23,045 nucleotides of DNA from Bacillota bacterium (GTDB lineage: Bacteria; Bacillota_E; Symbiobacteriia; Symbiobacteriales; Symbiobacteriaceae). The translations under genes and the position numbers were made by a program. A model generated the notes under the pieces. It had not been told where the DNA came from. It searched no databases and saw only the letters and a program-made list of their open reading frames with translations. The DNA is taken from NCBI GenBank assembly GCA_003242675.1, contig QGVE01000029.1, positions 1 to 23,045 on the forward strand, read 5' to 3'. Below, one piece after another: positions 13,796 through 23,045 of this stretch. The number at the start of each line of letters is the position of its first letter. The stretch's first letter is position 1.

Positions 13796-15070
13796 ATGTT
13801 CAAGTTCACGGGTGAGGACAAGGGCCAGCTCAAGTGCTCGTTCTGCGGCAAGTACCAGGACCAGGTGAAGCGGCTTGTCGCTGGGCCCGGCGTCTATATC
13901 TGCGACGAATGCATCGAGCTCTGCAACGAGATCATCGAGGAGGAGCTGAGCGAAGAGGTCGACTTCGAGCTCAAGGATGTGCCGAAGCCGGCCGAGATCA
14001 AGGCGATCCTCGACCAGTACGTCATTGGGCAGGAGCGCGCCAAGCGCACCCTGGCCGTGGCGGTCTACAACCACTACAAGCGCATCAACCTGGGCAACAA
14101 GCTGGACGATGTTGAGCTCCAGAAGTCCAACATCCTGATGCTTGGGCCCACTGGCTCCGGCAAGACGCTGCTTGCGCAGACCCTGGCCAGGATCCTCAAC
14201 GTTCCCTTCGCCGTTGCGGATGCGACTTCGCTCACCGAGGCGGGCTACGTCGGCGAGGACGTCGAGAACATCCTGCTGAAGCTCATCCAGGCCGCCGACT
14301 ACGACATCGAGAAGGCCGAGCGCGGGATCGTCTATATCGACGAGGTCGACAAGATCGCCCGCAAGTCCGAGAACCCGTCCATCACCCGCGACGTGTCGGG
14401 CGAGGGCGTGCAGCAGGCCTTGCTCAAGATCCTGGAGGGCACCATCGCCTCCGTCCCGCCCCAGGGCGGCCGGAAGCACCCGCATCAGGAGTTCATCCAG
14501 ATCAACACGACCAACATCCTGTTCATCTGCGGCGGCGCCTTCGACGGCATCGAAAAGATCATCGCCAACCGCATCGGGCGGCGCGGCCTGGGCTTCGGCG
14601 CCGACATCCGCTCGAAACAGGAGCAGAACGTCGGCGAGCTCCTGCAGCAGATCATGCCGGAGGATCTGCTGAAGTTCGGCATGATCCCCGAGTTCATCGG
14701 CCGCCTGCCGATCATCGTCACGCTGGATGCCCTCGATGAGGACGCGCTGGTGCGCATCCTCAAGGAGCCCAAGAACGCCCTGGTGAAGCAGTACCAGAAG
14801 CTGCTCCAGATGGACAACATCGAGCTGGAGTTCGAGGAGGAAGCGATCCGGGCGATCGCCAAGGAGGCCCTGCGCCGCAACACCGGCGCCCGCGGCCTCA
14901 GGGCGATCATCGAGGACATCATGATGGACGTGATGTTCGAGGTGCCGTCCCGCAGCGACGTCACCAAGTGCATCATCACCAAGGACGTCGTGTTGAAGAG
15001 GCAGGAGCCGATCCTGGTCACCGCCAGCGATGCCAAGAGCCGGCGGGCCAAGAAAGAGGAGTCGGCCTGA
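13796..15070 (+). CDS. clpX: ATP-dependent Clp protease unfoldase ClpX
   Basis: ClpX is an AAA+ hexamer that unfolds substrates and threads them into ClpP. The 424-residue protein has a zinc-binding domain (C14, C17, C36, C39), Walker A GPTGSGKT (117-124), the pore loop GYVGED, Walker [11 protein letters not shown], the RKH loop (GGRKHPHQE) and sensor 2 (GARGLRAI). The ClpP-docking loop reads RRGLGFGAD, so the usual IGF tripeptide is LGF here, a conservative change. AAGGGG lies about nine bases before the ATG. A terminator follows 11 bases after the stop and separates this unit from lonB. Confidence 0.97.
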   Translation: MFKFTGEDKGQLKCSFCGKYQDQVKRLVAGPGVYICDECIELCNEIIEEELSEEVDFELKDVPKPAEIKAILDQYVIGQERAKRTLAVAVYNHYKRINLGNKLDDVELQKSNILMLGPTGSGKTLLAQTLARILNVPFAVADATSLTEAGYVGEDVENILLKLIQAADYDIEKAERGIVYIDEVDKIARKSENPSITRDVSGEGVQQALLKILEGTIASVPPQGGRKHPHQEFIQINTTNILFICGGAFDGIEKIIANRIGRRGLGFGADIRSKQEQNVGELLQQIMPEDLLKFGMIPEFIGRLPIIVTLDALDEDALVRILKEPKNALVKQYQKLLQMDNIELEFEEEAIRAIAKEALRRNTGARGLRAIIEDIMMDVMFEVPSRSDVTKCIITKDVVLKRQEPILVTASDAKSRRAKKEESA

Positions 15071-15081
15071 TTGGCGACCCC

Positions 15082-15119
15082 AGAGCCCCGGTGGTCGAAA
15101 TGACCACTGGGACTCTTTT
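15082..15119 (+). terminator. Intrinsic terminator after clpX
   Basis: A 15-bp stem (15082-15096 with 15102-15116) with one C/A mismatch and one G-U pair has a GAAAT loop and ends in TTTT (15116-15119). Confidence 0.88.
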
Positions 15120-15238
15120 CATATGCGGAACGTTCATCCAGCATTCGGCCTGTTCGGGAGCGGCATACTAGCGGAGAACTGCCGCTGAGCGCGCAGTCCG
15201 CATGGCGTCCAACACGGATGCGGAGGAGGTTTCCGAAC

Positions 15239-16963
15239 ATGGCCCTGGGCGGGATTCTCGCGATCGTCCACGTGCTCTTCGCCGTCGTCATCGGCGTTTA
15301 CTTTTGGAACCTCTTGCGGAGCCAGCAGGGAAACCGGCTGGCCGTCGAGCGCGAGTCGCGCCGGGAGCTGGACAGGCTGCGGCAGCTGCGGGCGATTCGC
15401 CTCACGGAGCCGCTCGCGGAGCGGACGCGGCCCACCAGCTTTGAGGAGATCGTCGGGCAGGAGGAGGGCATCCGGGCGCTGCGGGCGGCCCTGTGCGGGC
15501 CCAATCCGCAGCACGTCCTCATCTACGGCCCCCCGGGCGTGGGGAAGACAGCGGCGGCGCGCCTGGTGCTGGAGGAGGCCAAGCAGAACCCGGCCTCCCC
15601 GTTCGGCCCGGACGCCGCGTTCGTCGAGGTGGACGCCACCACCGCCCGATTCGACGAGCGCGGCATCGCCGATCCGCTGATCGGATCGGTTCACGACCCC
15701 ATCTACCAGGGGGCGGGGCCGCTGGGCGTGGCCGGCATCCCGCAGCCGAAGCCCGGCGCGGTGACCCGGGCGCACGGCGGCATCCTGTTCCTGGACGAGA
15801 TCGGCGAACTCCACCCGGTTCAGATGAACAAGCTGCTGAAGGTGCTGGAGGACCGCAAGGTCTACCTGGAGTCGGCCTACTTCAGCCCGGACGACCCCAA
15901 CATCCCGTCGCACATCAAGGACATCTTCCAAAACGGCCTGCCCGCGGACTTCCGGCTGGTGGGCGCCACGACGCGGATGCCTCAGGAGATCCCTCCCGCC
16001 CTTCGCTCCCGGTGCGTGGAGATCTTCTTCCGCCCGCTCCTGCCCGAGGAGGTTGCCCTGATCGCCAGGCGGGCCGCCGAGAAGGTCGGGCTCGAGCTGG
16101 AGCCGGGCGCGGAGGAGCTCATCAAGCGGTACGCGTCCTCCGGCCGCGAGGCCGTCAACATCGTGCAGATCGCGGCGGGGGCCCTCTTCGGCACGGGCCG
16201 GCGCGCCATCCCCCGGTCGGAGGTGGAGTGGGTCATCAACTCCGGGCACCTGCAGCCCCGCCCGGACCGGCGCATCCCCAGCCAGCCGCAGGTGGGCTGC
16301 GTGAACGGCCTTGCGGTTAGCGGCCCCAACGTGGGCCACCTGCTGGAGCTCGAGGTCGACGTGCGCCGTGCCCGGGCCGCGGGGCAGGGCGTGGTCACGG
16401 TCACCGGGGTGGTGGATGAGGAGGAGATGGGCGCGCCCGGCCGGACGATGCGCCGCAAGTCCATGGCCAAGAGCTCGGTGGAGAACGTGCTCACGGTGCT
16501 GAAGCAGTATCTGGAGGAGGACCCGCGCGACTACGACGTCCACGTCAACTTCCCCGGCGGCGTGCCCGTGGACGGGCCCAGCGCCGGGGTGGCGATCGCC
16601 GTGGCCATCTACAGCGCCTTCACCGGCCGGCCGGTGGACAACCGCACCGCCATGACCGGCGAGGTGTCCATCCGCGGGCTCATCCGGCCCGTGGGGGGCG
16701 TTGCGGCCAAGGTCGCGGCGGCGCGCCAGGCCGGGTGCACGCGCGTGATCATCCCCCGGGAGAACTGGCAGGAGGGCTTCGCGCACCTGCCCGGCGTGCG
16801 GGTCGTGCCGGTGGAGCGGCTGGACGAGGTCTTTGCCCTGGCCCTGGACGTGCAGCGGGACCAGCCCGCCGCGGCCGTCCCGGCGGACGAGCCGGTGCCC
16901 GTCCCGGCGTTCGAGCTGCCGCTTCCCCAGCCGGCGGTGTCGCTCACCGGAACCGAGCGCTGA
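15239..16963 (+). CDS. lonB: Membrane-anchored ATP-dependent protease LonB
   Basis: LonB-type proteases of spore-formers are AAA+ Ser-Lys peptidases tethered to the membrane. The 574-residue protein opens with one membrane segment (LAIVHVLFAVVIGVYFWNLL). It then has RPTSFEEIVGQEEGI, Walker [13 protein letters not shown], Walker B GGILFLDEIGELH, and a long stretch matching Bacillus LonB (FDERGIADPLIGSVHDPIY, FQNGLPADFRLVGATTR). The protease domain has S448 in DGPSAG and K491 in PVGGVAAK, spaced 43 residues apart as in Lon. The C-terminal 30 residues are Pro/Val-rich and may be lineage-specific. I chose the ATG at 15239 because AGGAGG lies nine bases upstream; the in-frame ATG at 15218 has no such site. 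Confidence 0.95.
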   Translation: MALGGILAIVHVLFAVVIGVYFWNLLRSQQGNRLAVERESRRELDRLRQLRAIRLTEPLAERTRPTSFEEIVGQEEGIRALRAALCGPNPQHVLIYGPPGVGKTAAARLVLEEAKQNPASPFGPDAAFVEVDATTARFDERGIADPLIGSVHDPIYQGAGPLGVAGIPQPKPGAVTRAHGGILFLDEIGELHPVQMNKLLKVLEDRKVYLESAYFSPDDPNIPSHIKDIFQNGLPADFRLVGATTRMPQEIPPALRSRCVEIFFRPLLPEEVALIARRAAEKVGLELEPGAEELIKRYASSGREAVNIVQIAAGALFGTGRRAIPRSEVEWVINSGHLQPRPDRRIPSQPQVGCVNGLAVSGPNVGHLLELEVDVRRARAAGQGVVTVTGVVDEEEMGAPGRTMRRKSMAKSSVENVLTVLKQYLEEDPRDYDVHVNFPGGVPVDGPSAGVAIAVAIYSAFTGRPVDNRTAMTGEVSIRGLIRPVGGVAAKVAAARQAGCTRVIIPRENWQEGFAHLPGVRVVPVERLDEVFALALDVQRDQPAAAVPADEPVPVPAFELPLPQPAVSLTGTER

Positions 16964-16969
16964 GCGGCA

Positions 16970-16998
16970 CGGGGCGGGGTCTGCTGGGCCCCGCCCCG
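16970..16998 (+). terminator. GC-rich hairpin after lonB
   Basis: CGGGGCGGGG (16970-16979) pairs perfectly with CCCCGCCCCG (16989-16998) six bases after the stop. TATACTCTTCCT follows, a weak U tract. Read-through into lonA is possible. Confidence 0.55.
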
Positions 16999-17110
16999 TA
17001 TACTCTTCCTAGGGTCGGCGGAAGCTACTTGCGTTCGAGCGCCCCTCCCGGGCGCACCTTCGGGCGCTCCGGGACGTCCTAATATCACGTATGCACCTGT
17101 CCGCGAGACG

Positions 17111-17138
17111 TGGTCGTAGGGACCAGGTCTGTTATGAT
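17111..17138 (+). promoter_or_regulatory. Promoter region of lonA with a dyad
   Basis: TATGAT (17133-17138) is a good -10 box about 39 bases before the start codon. The -35 position overlaps an inverted repeat, TGGTC (17111-17115) and GACCA (17121-17125), and itself matches consensus poorly. This suggests a regulated promoter. It does not fit the CIRCE or CtsR consensus. Confidence 0.4.
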
Positions 17139-17176
17139 AGAATCGAAGAACGCGGTACTGCCAGGAGGTGAGACCG

Positions 17177-19585
<2,409 letters not shown>

Positions 19586-19596
19586 GGGGAATGAGC

Positions 19597-19631
19597 AAGG
19601 CGGGAGGAACCGGACGGTTTCTCCCGCCTTT
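19597..19631 (+). terminator. Terminator or attenuator between lonA and engB
   Basis: AAGGCGGGAG (19597-19606) pairs with CTCCCGCCTT (19621-19630); the loop holds an inner AACCG/CGGTT stem; TTT ends it. A second hairpin, GCACGGG (19635-19641) with CCCGTGC (19650-19656), follows before the engB ribosome-binding site. I see no promoter between them, so engB may depend on read-through. Confidence 0.6.
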
Positions 19632-19702
19632 CGCGCACGGGATGCGGTCCCCGTGCCCGGTGGGGCCCTCTCCGGCTGCCGGCCGGACGAAGGAGGGGTT
19701 AC

Positions 19703-20344
19703 ATGGGCATACACGCCGAGTTCGTGATCAGCGCGACCGCGCCCGACCAGTTTCCCAGCGACGGGCTGCCGGAGGTGGCCCTGGTCGGCCGGTCCAACGT
19801 GGGGAAGTCGTCCTTGATCAACGCCCTCGTGCAGAACCGCAAGCTGGCGAAGACCTCGAACACCCCCGGGCGCACGCGGGCGCTCAACTTCTACCGCGTC
19901 TGGCCGCAGGGCAAGGCGCGGCCGCCGGGCGCGCCGGCGGCCAAGCCGTTCTACTTCGTGGACATGCCCGGGTACGGCTTCGCCCGCGTCTCGGAGGCGG
20001 AGCGCCGCGCCTGGGGCCGGCTCATCGAGGGATACCTGCTCACCCGCCGGACCCTGCGCGGCATCCTCCACGTCGTCGACGTCCGGCACCCGCCGACCGC
20101 CGACGACGTGACCATGCGCGAGTGGCTGCGATATCACCGTTTGGCGACCCTCTGCGTAGCCACGAAGGCGGACAAGGTCGGGCGCTCGGCCTGGTCCCGG
20201 CACCTGGAGGTCATCGCCCGGGAACTGGGGCTCGAGGGCGATGTCGAGCCGGTGGTCCTCTTCTCGGCCGAGACCGGGCTGGGGCGCGCAGAAGTCTGGC
20301 GGTGGATAATTGAACAATTAGGGTGTTCGACCAGTGGTAAATAA
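19703..20344 (+). CDS. engB: Ribosome-biogenesis GTPase EngB/YsxC
   Basis: This small GTPase is needed for late assembly of the 50S ribosomal subunit. The 213-residue protein has P-loop GRSNVGKSS, switch I NTPGRTRALNFY, G3 DMPGYG, G4 TKADK and a FSAETGLG near the end. Between switch I and G3 there is an insertion of about ten residues (PQGKARPPGAPAAK) that most EngB proteins lack. The ATG has AAGGAGG six bases upstream. Position after lonA is typical of Firmicutes. The last codons are strikingly AT-rich and include the dyad AATTG-AA-CAATT (around 20309-20320). Confidence 0.95.
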   Translation: MGIHAEFVISATAPDQFPSDGLPEVALVGRSNVGKSSLINALVQNRKLAKTSNTPGRTRALNFYRVWPQGKARPPGAPAAKPFYFVDMPGYGFARVSEAERRAWGRLIEGYLLTRRTLRGILHVVDVRHPPTADDVTMREWLRYHRLATLCVATKADKVGRSAWSRHLEVIARELGLEGDVEPVVLFSAETGLGRAEVWRWIIEQLGCSTSGK

Positions 20345-20392
20345 TCTTTCCCAAGTATTATCATATCCGACCCTTTCATGGTACATTTAGGA

Positions 20393-20412
20393 TGGTTGTC
20401 CCTGGTTGTCCC
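20393..20412. repeat. 10-bp perfect tandem duplication in the chemoreceptor leader
   Basis: TGGTTGTCCC occurs twice back to back (20393-20402 and 20403-20412), 31 bases before the chemoreceptor start. The 10-bp period equals one DNA helical turn, so it could hold two protein-binding half-sites on one face. It could equally be chance slippage. Confidence 0.8.
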
Positions 20413-20443
20413 CGAAGTGATCTGCGCGGAGGGAATCGTTTGT

Positions 20444-21946
20444 ATGCGCTGGTCTCACATCCTTAATCCGCTCCAGTGGAACTTCGGCATTCGCACTGTG
20501 GCCACGCTGCTCACCTGGGCGATCGTGCCCGCGCTCCTCACGACCTGGGTGGCCTACAGGCGGCTCGCCGTGACGGCTGCCGAGCTGGGGCTGGGCGCCC
20601 CGCAGGTTCAGCGCCTGGAGTCCCAGCTGCTGCAGGCCGTCCTCTGGGTCGAGATCCCGATCGTCATCGTCGTGATCGGCGCCTCCATCCTGTTTGCCTG
20701 GGTGGTCGTCCGGCCCCTCGCCCGCCTGAAGGAGGCGATGCACCGCGTCGCCCAGGGCGACCTGTCCCAGACGTCGCTGGTGGTCACGAGCCGCGACGAG
20801 ATCGGACAGGCTACCCGTTCGTACAACACGATGGCGACGCAGCTGGCGACGATGGTGCGCACGCTCGCCCAGACGGCGTCGGAACTGGAGCAGGCGGCCT
20901 TTGAGGTGGACCGGAGCGCGCGGGAGGCCGACCAGGTGACGGAGGCCTCCATGCGGGAGATCCAGTCGGTGCAGACGATGGCCGCCCAGCAGGCGGAGCA
21001 CGCGGCGGAGGGGGCGCGGGCCATCCGCGAGGTCGCGGATGCGGCCTCGCAGGTCGCGGCCGCCGCGCAGTCCCAGGCCGAGGAGGTCGAGCGGGCCGCG
21101 GCCACCGTGCGGCAGATGGCCGAGGCGATTGAGCAGGTCGCGGAGAGCGCCGGCGTGGTGGCGGAGGCCGCGGCGCGGACCCGCGAGGCGGCCGAGAAGG
21201 GCGGCGAGGCGGTGCGGCTGTCCGCGGAGGGCATGAACCGGGTGCGGGACCGCGTGCTGGACGCGTCCAACCAGGTCCGGCAGCTCAGCGAGTCCCTGCA
21301 GCAGGTGGACGAGATCCTGCAGCTGATCACGGAGATCGCCGGCCAGACGGACCTCCTGGCGCTCAACGCCGCGATCGAGGCGGCGCGCGTCGGCGAACAC
21401 GGCAAGGGCTTCGCCGTGGTGGCGGGCGAGGTGCGCCGCCTGGCGGAGCGGGTGCGCACCGCCGCCGGCGAGATCGCCGGGCGCATCGAGCGGCTGCGCA
21501 GCAGCGCGGCCGTCGTGGTGCAGACGATGGAGGCCGGCACCAAGGAGGTGGAGCGCGGGGTGCAGCTCTCCGCCGAGGCCGGCGCATCCCTGGAGCGGAT
21601 TCTGGCGGCCGTGGCCGACACGCAGGCCGAGGCCGAGTCGATCTCCGCCGCAGCCGAGGAGATGGCCGCGGCCAGCCAGGACGTGGTGAACGCCACGGTG
21701 CAGCTTTCCGCCATCGCCGAGGAGAACGCGGCGACGGCGGAGCAGATGCTGGCCAGCGCCAAGGCGGTCACGGACCTCATCAGCAAGGTGGAGGAGCAGT
21801 CGCAGGGCAGCCAGAGGGCCACCGAGGCGATGAGCGCGTCCGCCACGCAGGTGCAGGCGGCCATGCGCCGCCTGGTGGAGCTGGCGGGCAGGGCCTCCGC
21901 GATGGCCGACGCCCTGCAGCAGCAGGCCGCGCAGTTCCGCTTCTAG
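20444..21946 (+). CDS. Methyl-accepting chemotaxis protein with minimal sensor region
   Basis: This 500-residue chemoreceptor has TM1 ([21 protein letters not shown]), only about 30 residues outside, then TM2 ([22 protein letters not shown]). It has no room for a usual ligand-binding domain. A HAMP domain follows ([20 protein letters not shown] and [13 protein letters not shown]), then a long Ala/Glu-rich coiled coil with the signalling hairpin [20 protein letters not shown] and [19 protein letters not shown]. It should signal to CheA/CheW, perhaps sensing membrane state or working with a partner. The ATG at 20444 has GGAGGG ten bases upstream. No che genes lie nearby. Its TAG stop overlaps the stop of the convergent exporter. 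Confidence 0.93.
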   Translation: MRWSHILNPLQWNFGIRTVATLLTWAIVPALLTTWVAYRRLAVTAAELGLGAPQVQRLESQLLQAVLWVEIPIVIVVIGASILFAWVVVRPLARLKEAMHRVAQGDLSQTSLVVTSRDEIGQATRSYNTMATQLATMVRTLAQTASELEQAAFEVDRSAREADQVTEASMREIQSVQTMAAQQAEHAAEGARAIREVADAASQVAAAAQSQAEEVERAAATVRQMAEAIEQVAESAGVVAEAAARTREAAEKGGEAVRLSAEGMNRVRDRVLDASNQVRQLSESLQQVDEILQLITEIAGQTDLLALNAAIEAARVGEHGKGFAVVAGEVRRLAERVRTAAGEIAGRIERLRSSAAVVVQTMEAGTKEVERGVQLSAEAGASLERILAAVADTQAEAESISAAAEEMAAASQDVVNATVQLSAIAEENAATAEQMLASAKAVTDLISKVEEQSQGSQRATEAMSASATQVQAAMRRLVELAGRASAMADALQQQAAQFRF

Positions 21947-22860
21947 TCCGCGGCGGCGTGGCGCTCCCGGCCGGACGGCAGCTCGGCCAGGAGCATGCCG
22001 GCGACGATCAGCGCGGCGCCCGCGTAGCCCCGGGGCGGCAGCACCTCCCCCGCCAGCAGGAAGGCGAAGACAGCGCCCCAGACCGGCTCGGCCGCGAAGA
22101 TGAGGGCCGTGTGGGTGGCGGTGGTGTAGGGCTGCAGTACGTTCTGGAGCAGGTAGGCGGCCGCCGTGGCCAGGAGGCCGCAGACGACGACCGCCAGGGC
22201 GACGTGGGCCGGCCCCTCCCACCAGCGGACGCCCTCCACCCCCGGCAGGACGGTTCCCCGCTCGGCGAGGTGAAAGAGGGCGGACAGCGCACCGGCGATG
22301 CCGAGCTGGATGACGGCCAGGGCGTAGCGGTCGTGCTGCGCGCCGAACCGGCTGACGCCGGCCACGTGCAGGCCGAAGCCGAAGGCGCCCAGGAGCACCA
22401 GCAGGTCGCCGCGGGAGGGGAGCAGGCTGCCGTCCAGCGAAAGCAGGGCCAGGCCCACCAGGGCCGCGAGCACCCCCAGCCAGGCGGCCGGGGAGGGCGC
22501 CGCGCGCAGCCACACCACCGAGAGCACGGGCACGATCACCACCGACAGCCCGGTGATGAAGGCGGCCTTGGCGCTGGTGGTGTGCGCGAGGCCGAGGGTC
22601 TGGAAGGCGTAGCCGGCGAAGAGGAAGATTCCCAGGAGGATCCCGGCGCGCCAGGTCGCCGCGGAGAGCCCCCGCAGCCGCCGGTGGAAGACAGCGGCCA
22701 GCAGGGCGGTCGCCATGAGGAAGCGGGCCGCGAGGAACCAGTAGGTAGGCACGCCGCCAGCCGCGAGGCTGGTGGCGTTCTTCACCATGGGGAACGTCGC
22801 GCCCCAGATCGCCGTGATGCTGAGGAGCACGAGGTCTGCCTGCCAGGTGCGGACTTGCAA
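21943..22860 (-). CDS. DMT-superfamily EamA-type transporter
   Basis: This 305-residue inner-membrane protein has about ten hydrophobic helices in two EamA repeats. The first begins [20 protein letters not shown]; each repeat has a conserved late segment ([24 protein letters not shown] and [30 protein letters not shown]). EamA proteins are mostly metabolite exporters; the substrate here cannot be read from sequence. I start it at TTG 22860, because AAGGAGG (22872-22878) lies 11 bases upstream and the first helix follows at once. An ATG at 23037 would add 59 Arg/Gly/Ala-rich residues and span the promoter. It is convergent with the chemoreceptor, and one CTAG supplies both stops. Confidence 0.88.
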   Translation of the reverse strand: MQVRTWQADLVLLSITAIWGATFPMVKNATSLAAGGVPTYWFLAARFLMATALLAAVFHRRLRGLSAATWRAGILLGIFLFAGYAFQTLGLAHTTSAKAAFITGLSVVIVPVLSVVWLRAAPSPAAWLGVLAALVGLALLSLDGSLLPSRGDLLVLLGAFGFGLHVAGVSRFGAQHDRYALAVIQLGIAGALSALFHLAERGTVLPGVEGVRWWEGPAHVALAVVVCGLLATAAAYLLQNVLQPYTTATHTALIFAAEPVWGAVFAFLLAGEVLPPRGYAGAALIVAGMLLAELPSGRERHAAAD

Positions 22861-22898
22861 TCCCGGATAAGCCTCCTTGTCTTCAGCTAATATTTTTA

Positions 22899-22927
22899 AT
22901 CCTAGCAAATTCCGAGCCGTGCGTCCA
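22899..22927 (-). promoter_or_regulatory. Promoter of the EamA-type transporter
   Basis: On the reverse strand a TGGACG -35 box (22922-22927) and a TAGGAT -10 box (22899-22904) are 17 bases apart. The leader would be about 30 bases. The upstream placement also supports the TTG start. Confidence 0.45.
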
Positions 22928-22932
22928 TCGAA

Positions 22933-22976
22933 GCGGCGGGCGGGGGCCGGCGCCCCGCCCCCCGCCGCCCCTTTTT
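22933..22976 (+). terminator. Forward-strand terminator beyond the transporter's start
   Basis: GCGGCGGG (22933-22940) pairs with CCCGCCGC (22961-22968), or GGGCGGGG (22938-22945) with CCCCGCCC (22953-22960). TTTTT follows at 22972-22976. On the forward strand the nearest upstream gene is the chemoreceptor, ending 1 kb earlier, so this may end its antisense-running transcript. It could also belong to an RNA I do not see. Confidence 0.45.
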
Positions 22977-23045
22977 CCCTGATGGGGGCCGCCCGCCCCC
23001 CTCGGAACCTCCGCCCTTTGGAAGGCGCACCAGTCACGGGGGTGG
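22977..23045. other. Window end, no feature seen
   Basis: This is a GC-rich stretch with no open frame that has a ribosome-binding site. Short G/C runs (GGGGGCCGCCCGCCCCCC around 22984-23001) could fold, but I assign nothing to them. Confidence 0.4.

Noticed and set aside
16999..17004. TATACT after lonB as a second lonA promoter
   Set aside because: The -35 position falls inside the GC-rich hairpin stem and has no resemblance to consensus.
22861..23037. N-terminal extension of the EamA transporter from ATG 23037
   Set aside because: It would span the putative promoter, the GC-rich hairpin and the AAGGAGG element. Its composition is low-complexity Arg/Gly/Ala.

Overview
This 23 kb window is GC-rich bacterial chromosome. 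Its gene order tig-clpP-clpX-lonB-lonA-engB, a Bacillus-type membrane-anchored LonB, LicT/GlcT-type antitermination and strong AGGAGG ribosome-binding sites point to a GC-rich Firmicute. A Symbiobacterium-like thermophile is my best guess from gene order and composition; I could not run a search to confirm it.

Layout. (1) 1-1462: the 3' part of tRNA-Lys(TTT), a decayed reverse-strand gene for an exported protein, a structured reverse-strand element ending in a U tract, a small DUF378 membrane protein, and tRNA-Leu(TAG) with its own promoter and terminator. (2) 1521-5398, reverse strand: a sugar phosphotransferase (PTS) operon. It has a LicT/GlcT-type antiterminator, an RNA antiterminator hairpin overlapping a terminator, separate EIIC, EIIB and EIIA genes that together equal an N-acetylglucosamine (NagE-type) permease, and a TIM-barrel protein of unknown role. 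(3) 5617-9329, forward: hydF-hydE-hydG, the complete [FeFe]-hydrogenase H-cluster maturation set, with no hydrogenase structural gene in view. (4) 9432-11595: a divergent sulfur pair, a single-domain rhodanese and a CoA-disulfide-reductase-like flavoprotein with a C-terminal rhodanese domain. A TACCCC/GGGGTA-type palindrome lies between the -35 and -10 boxes of each promoter, as expected for a CsoR/CstR-type persulfide or copper sensor. (5) 11716-20344: the protein quality-control block tig, clpP, clpX, lonB, lonA, then the ribosome-assembly GTPase engB. (6) 20444-22860: a chemoreceptor with almost no sensor domain, convergent with a DMT/EamA-family exporter. One CTAG supplies both stop codons.

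How the parts work together. The PTS operon would import and phosphorylate an amino sugar under substrate-dependent antitermination. HydF, HydE and HydG build the hydrogenase active site for an enzyme encoded elsewhere. The rhodanese pair handles persulfide or CoA-disulfide stress. The tig-lon block folds or degrades proteins.

Less ordinary points: a 10-bp tandem duplication that frameshifts the decayed gene near tRNA-Lys; two more perfect 10-11 bp tandem duplications in gene leaders; loss of the catalytic cysteine in the fused rhodanese domain; paired operators inside divergent promoters; alternative hairpins in the tig leader; and a possible chemoreceptor transcript running antisense through the whole exporter gene to a terminator beyond its start. 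I found no CRISPR array, insertion sequence, phage gene or clearly new multi-gene system.
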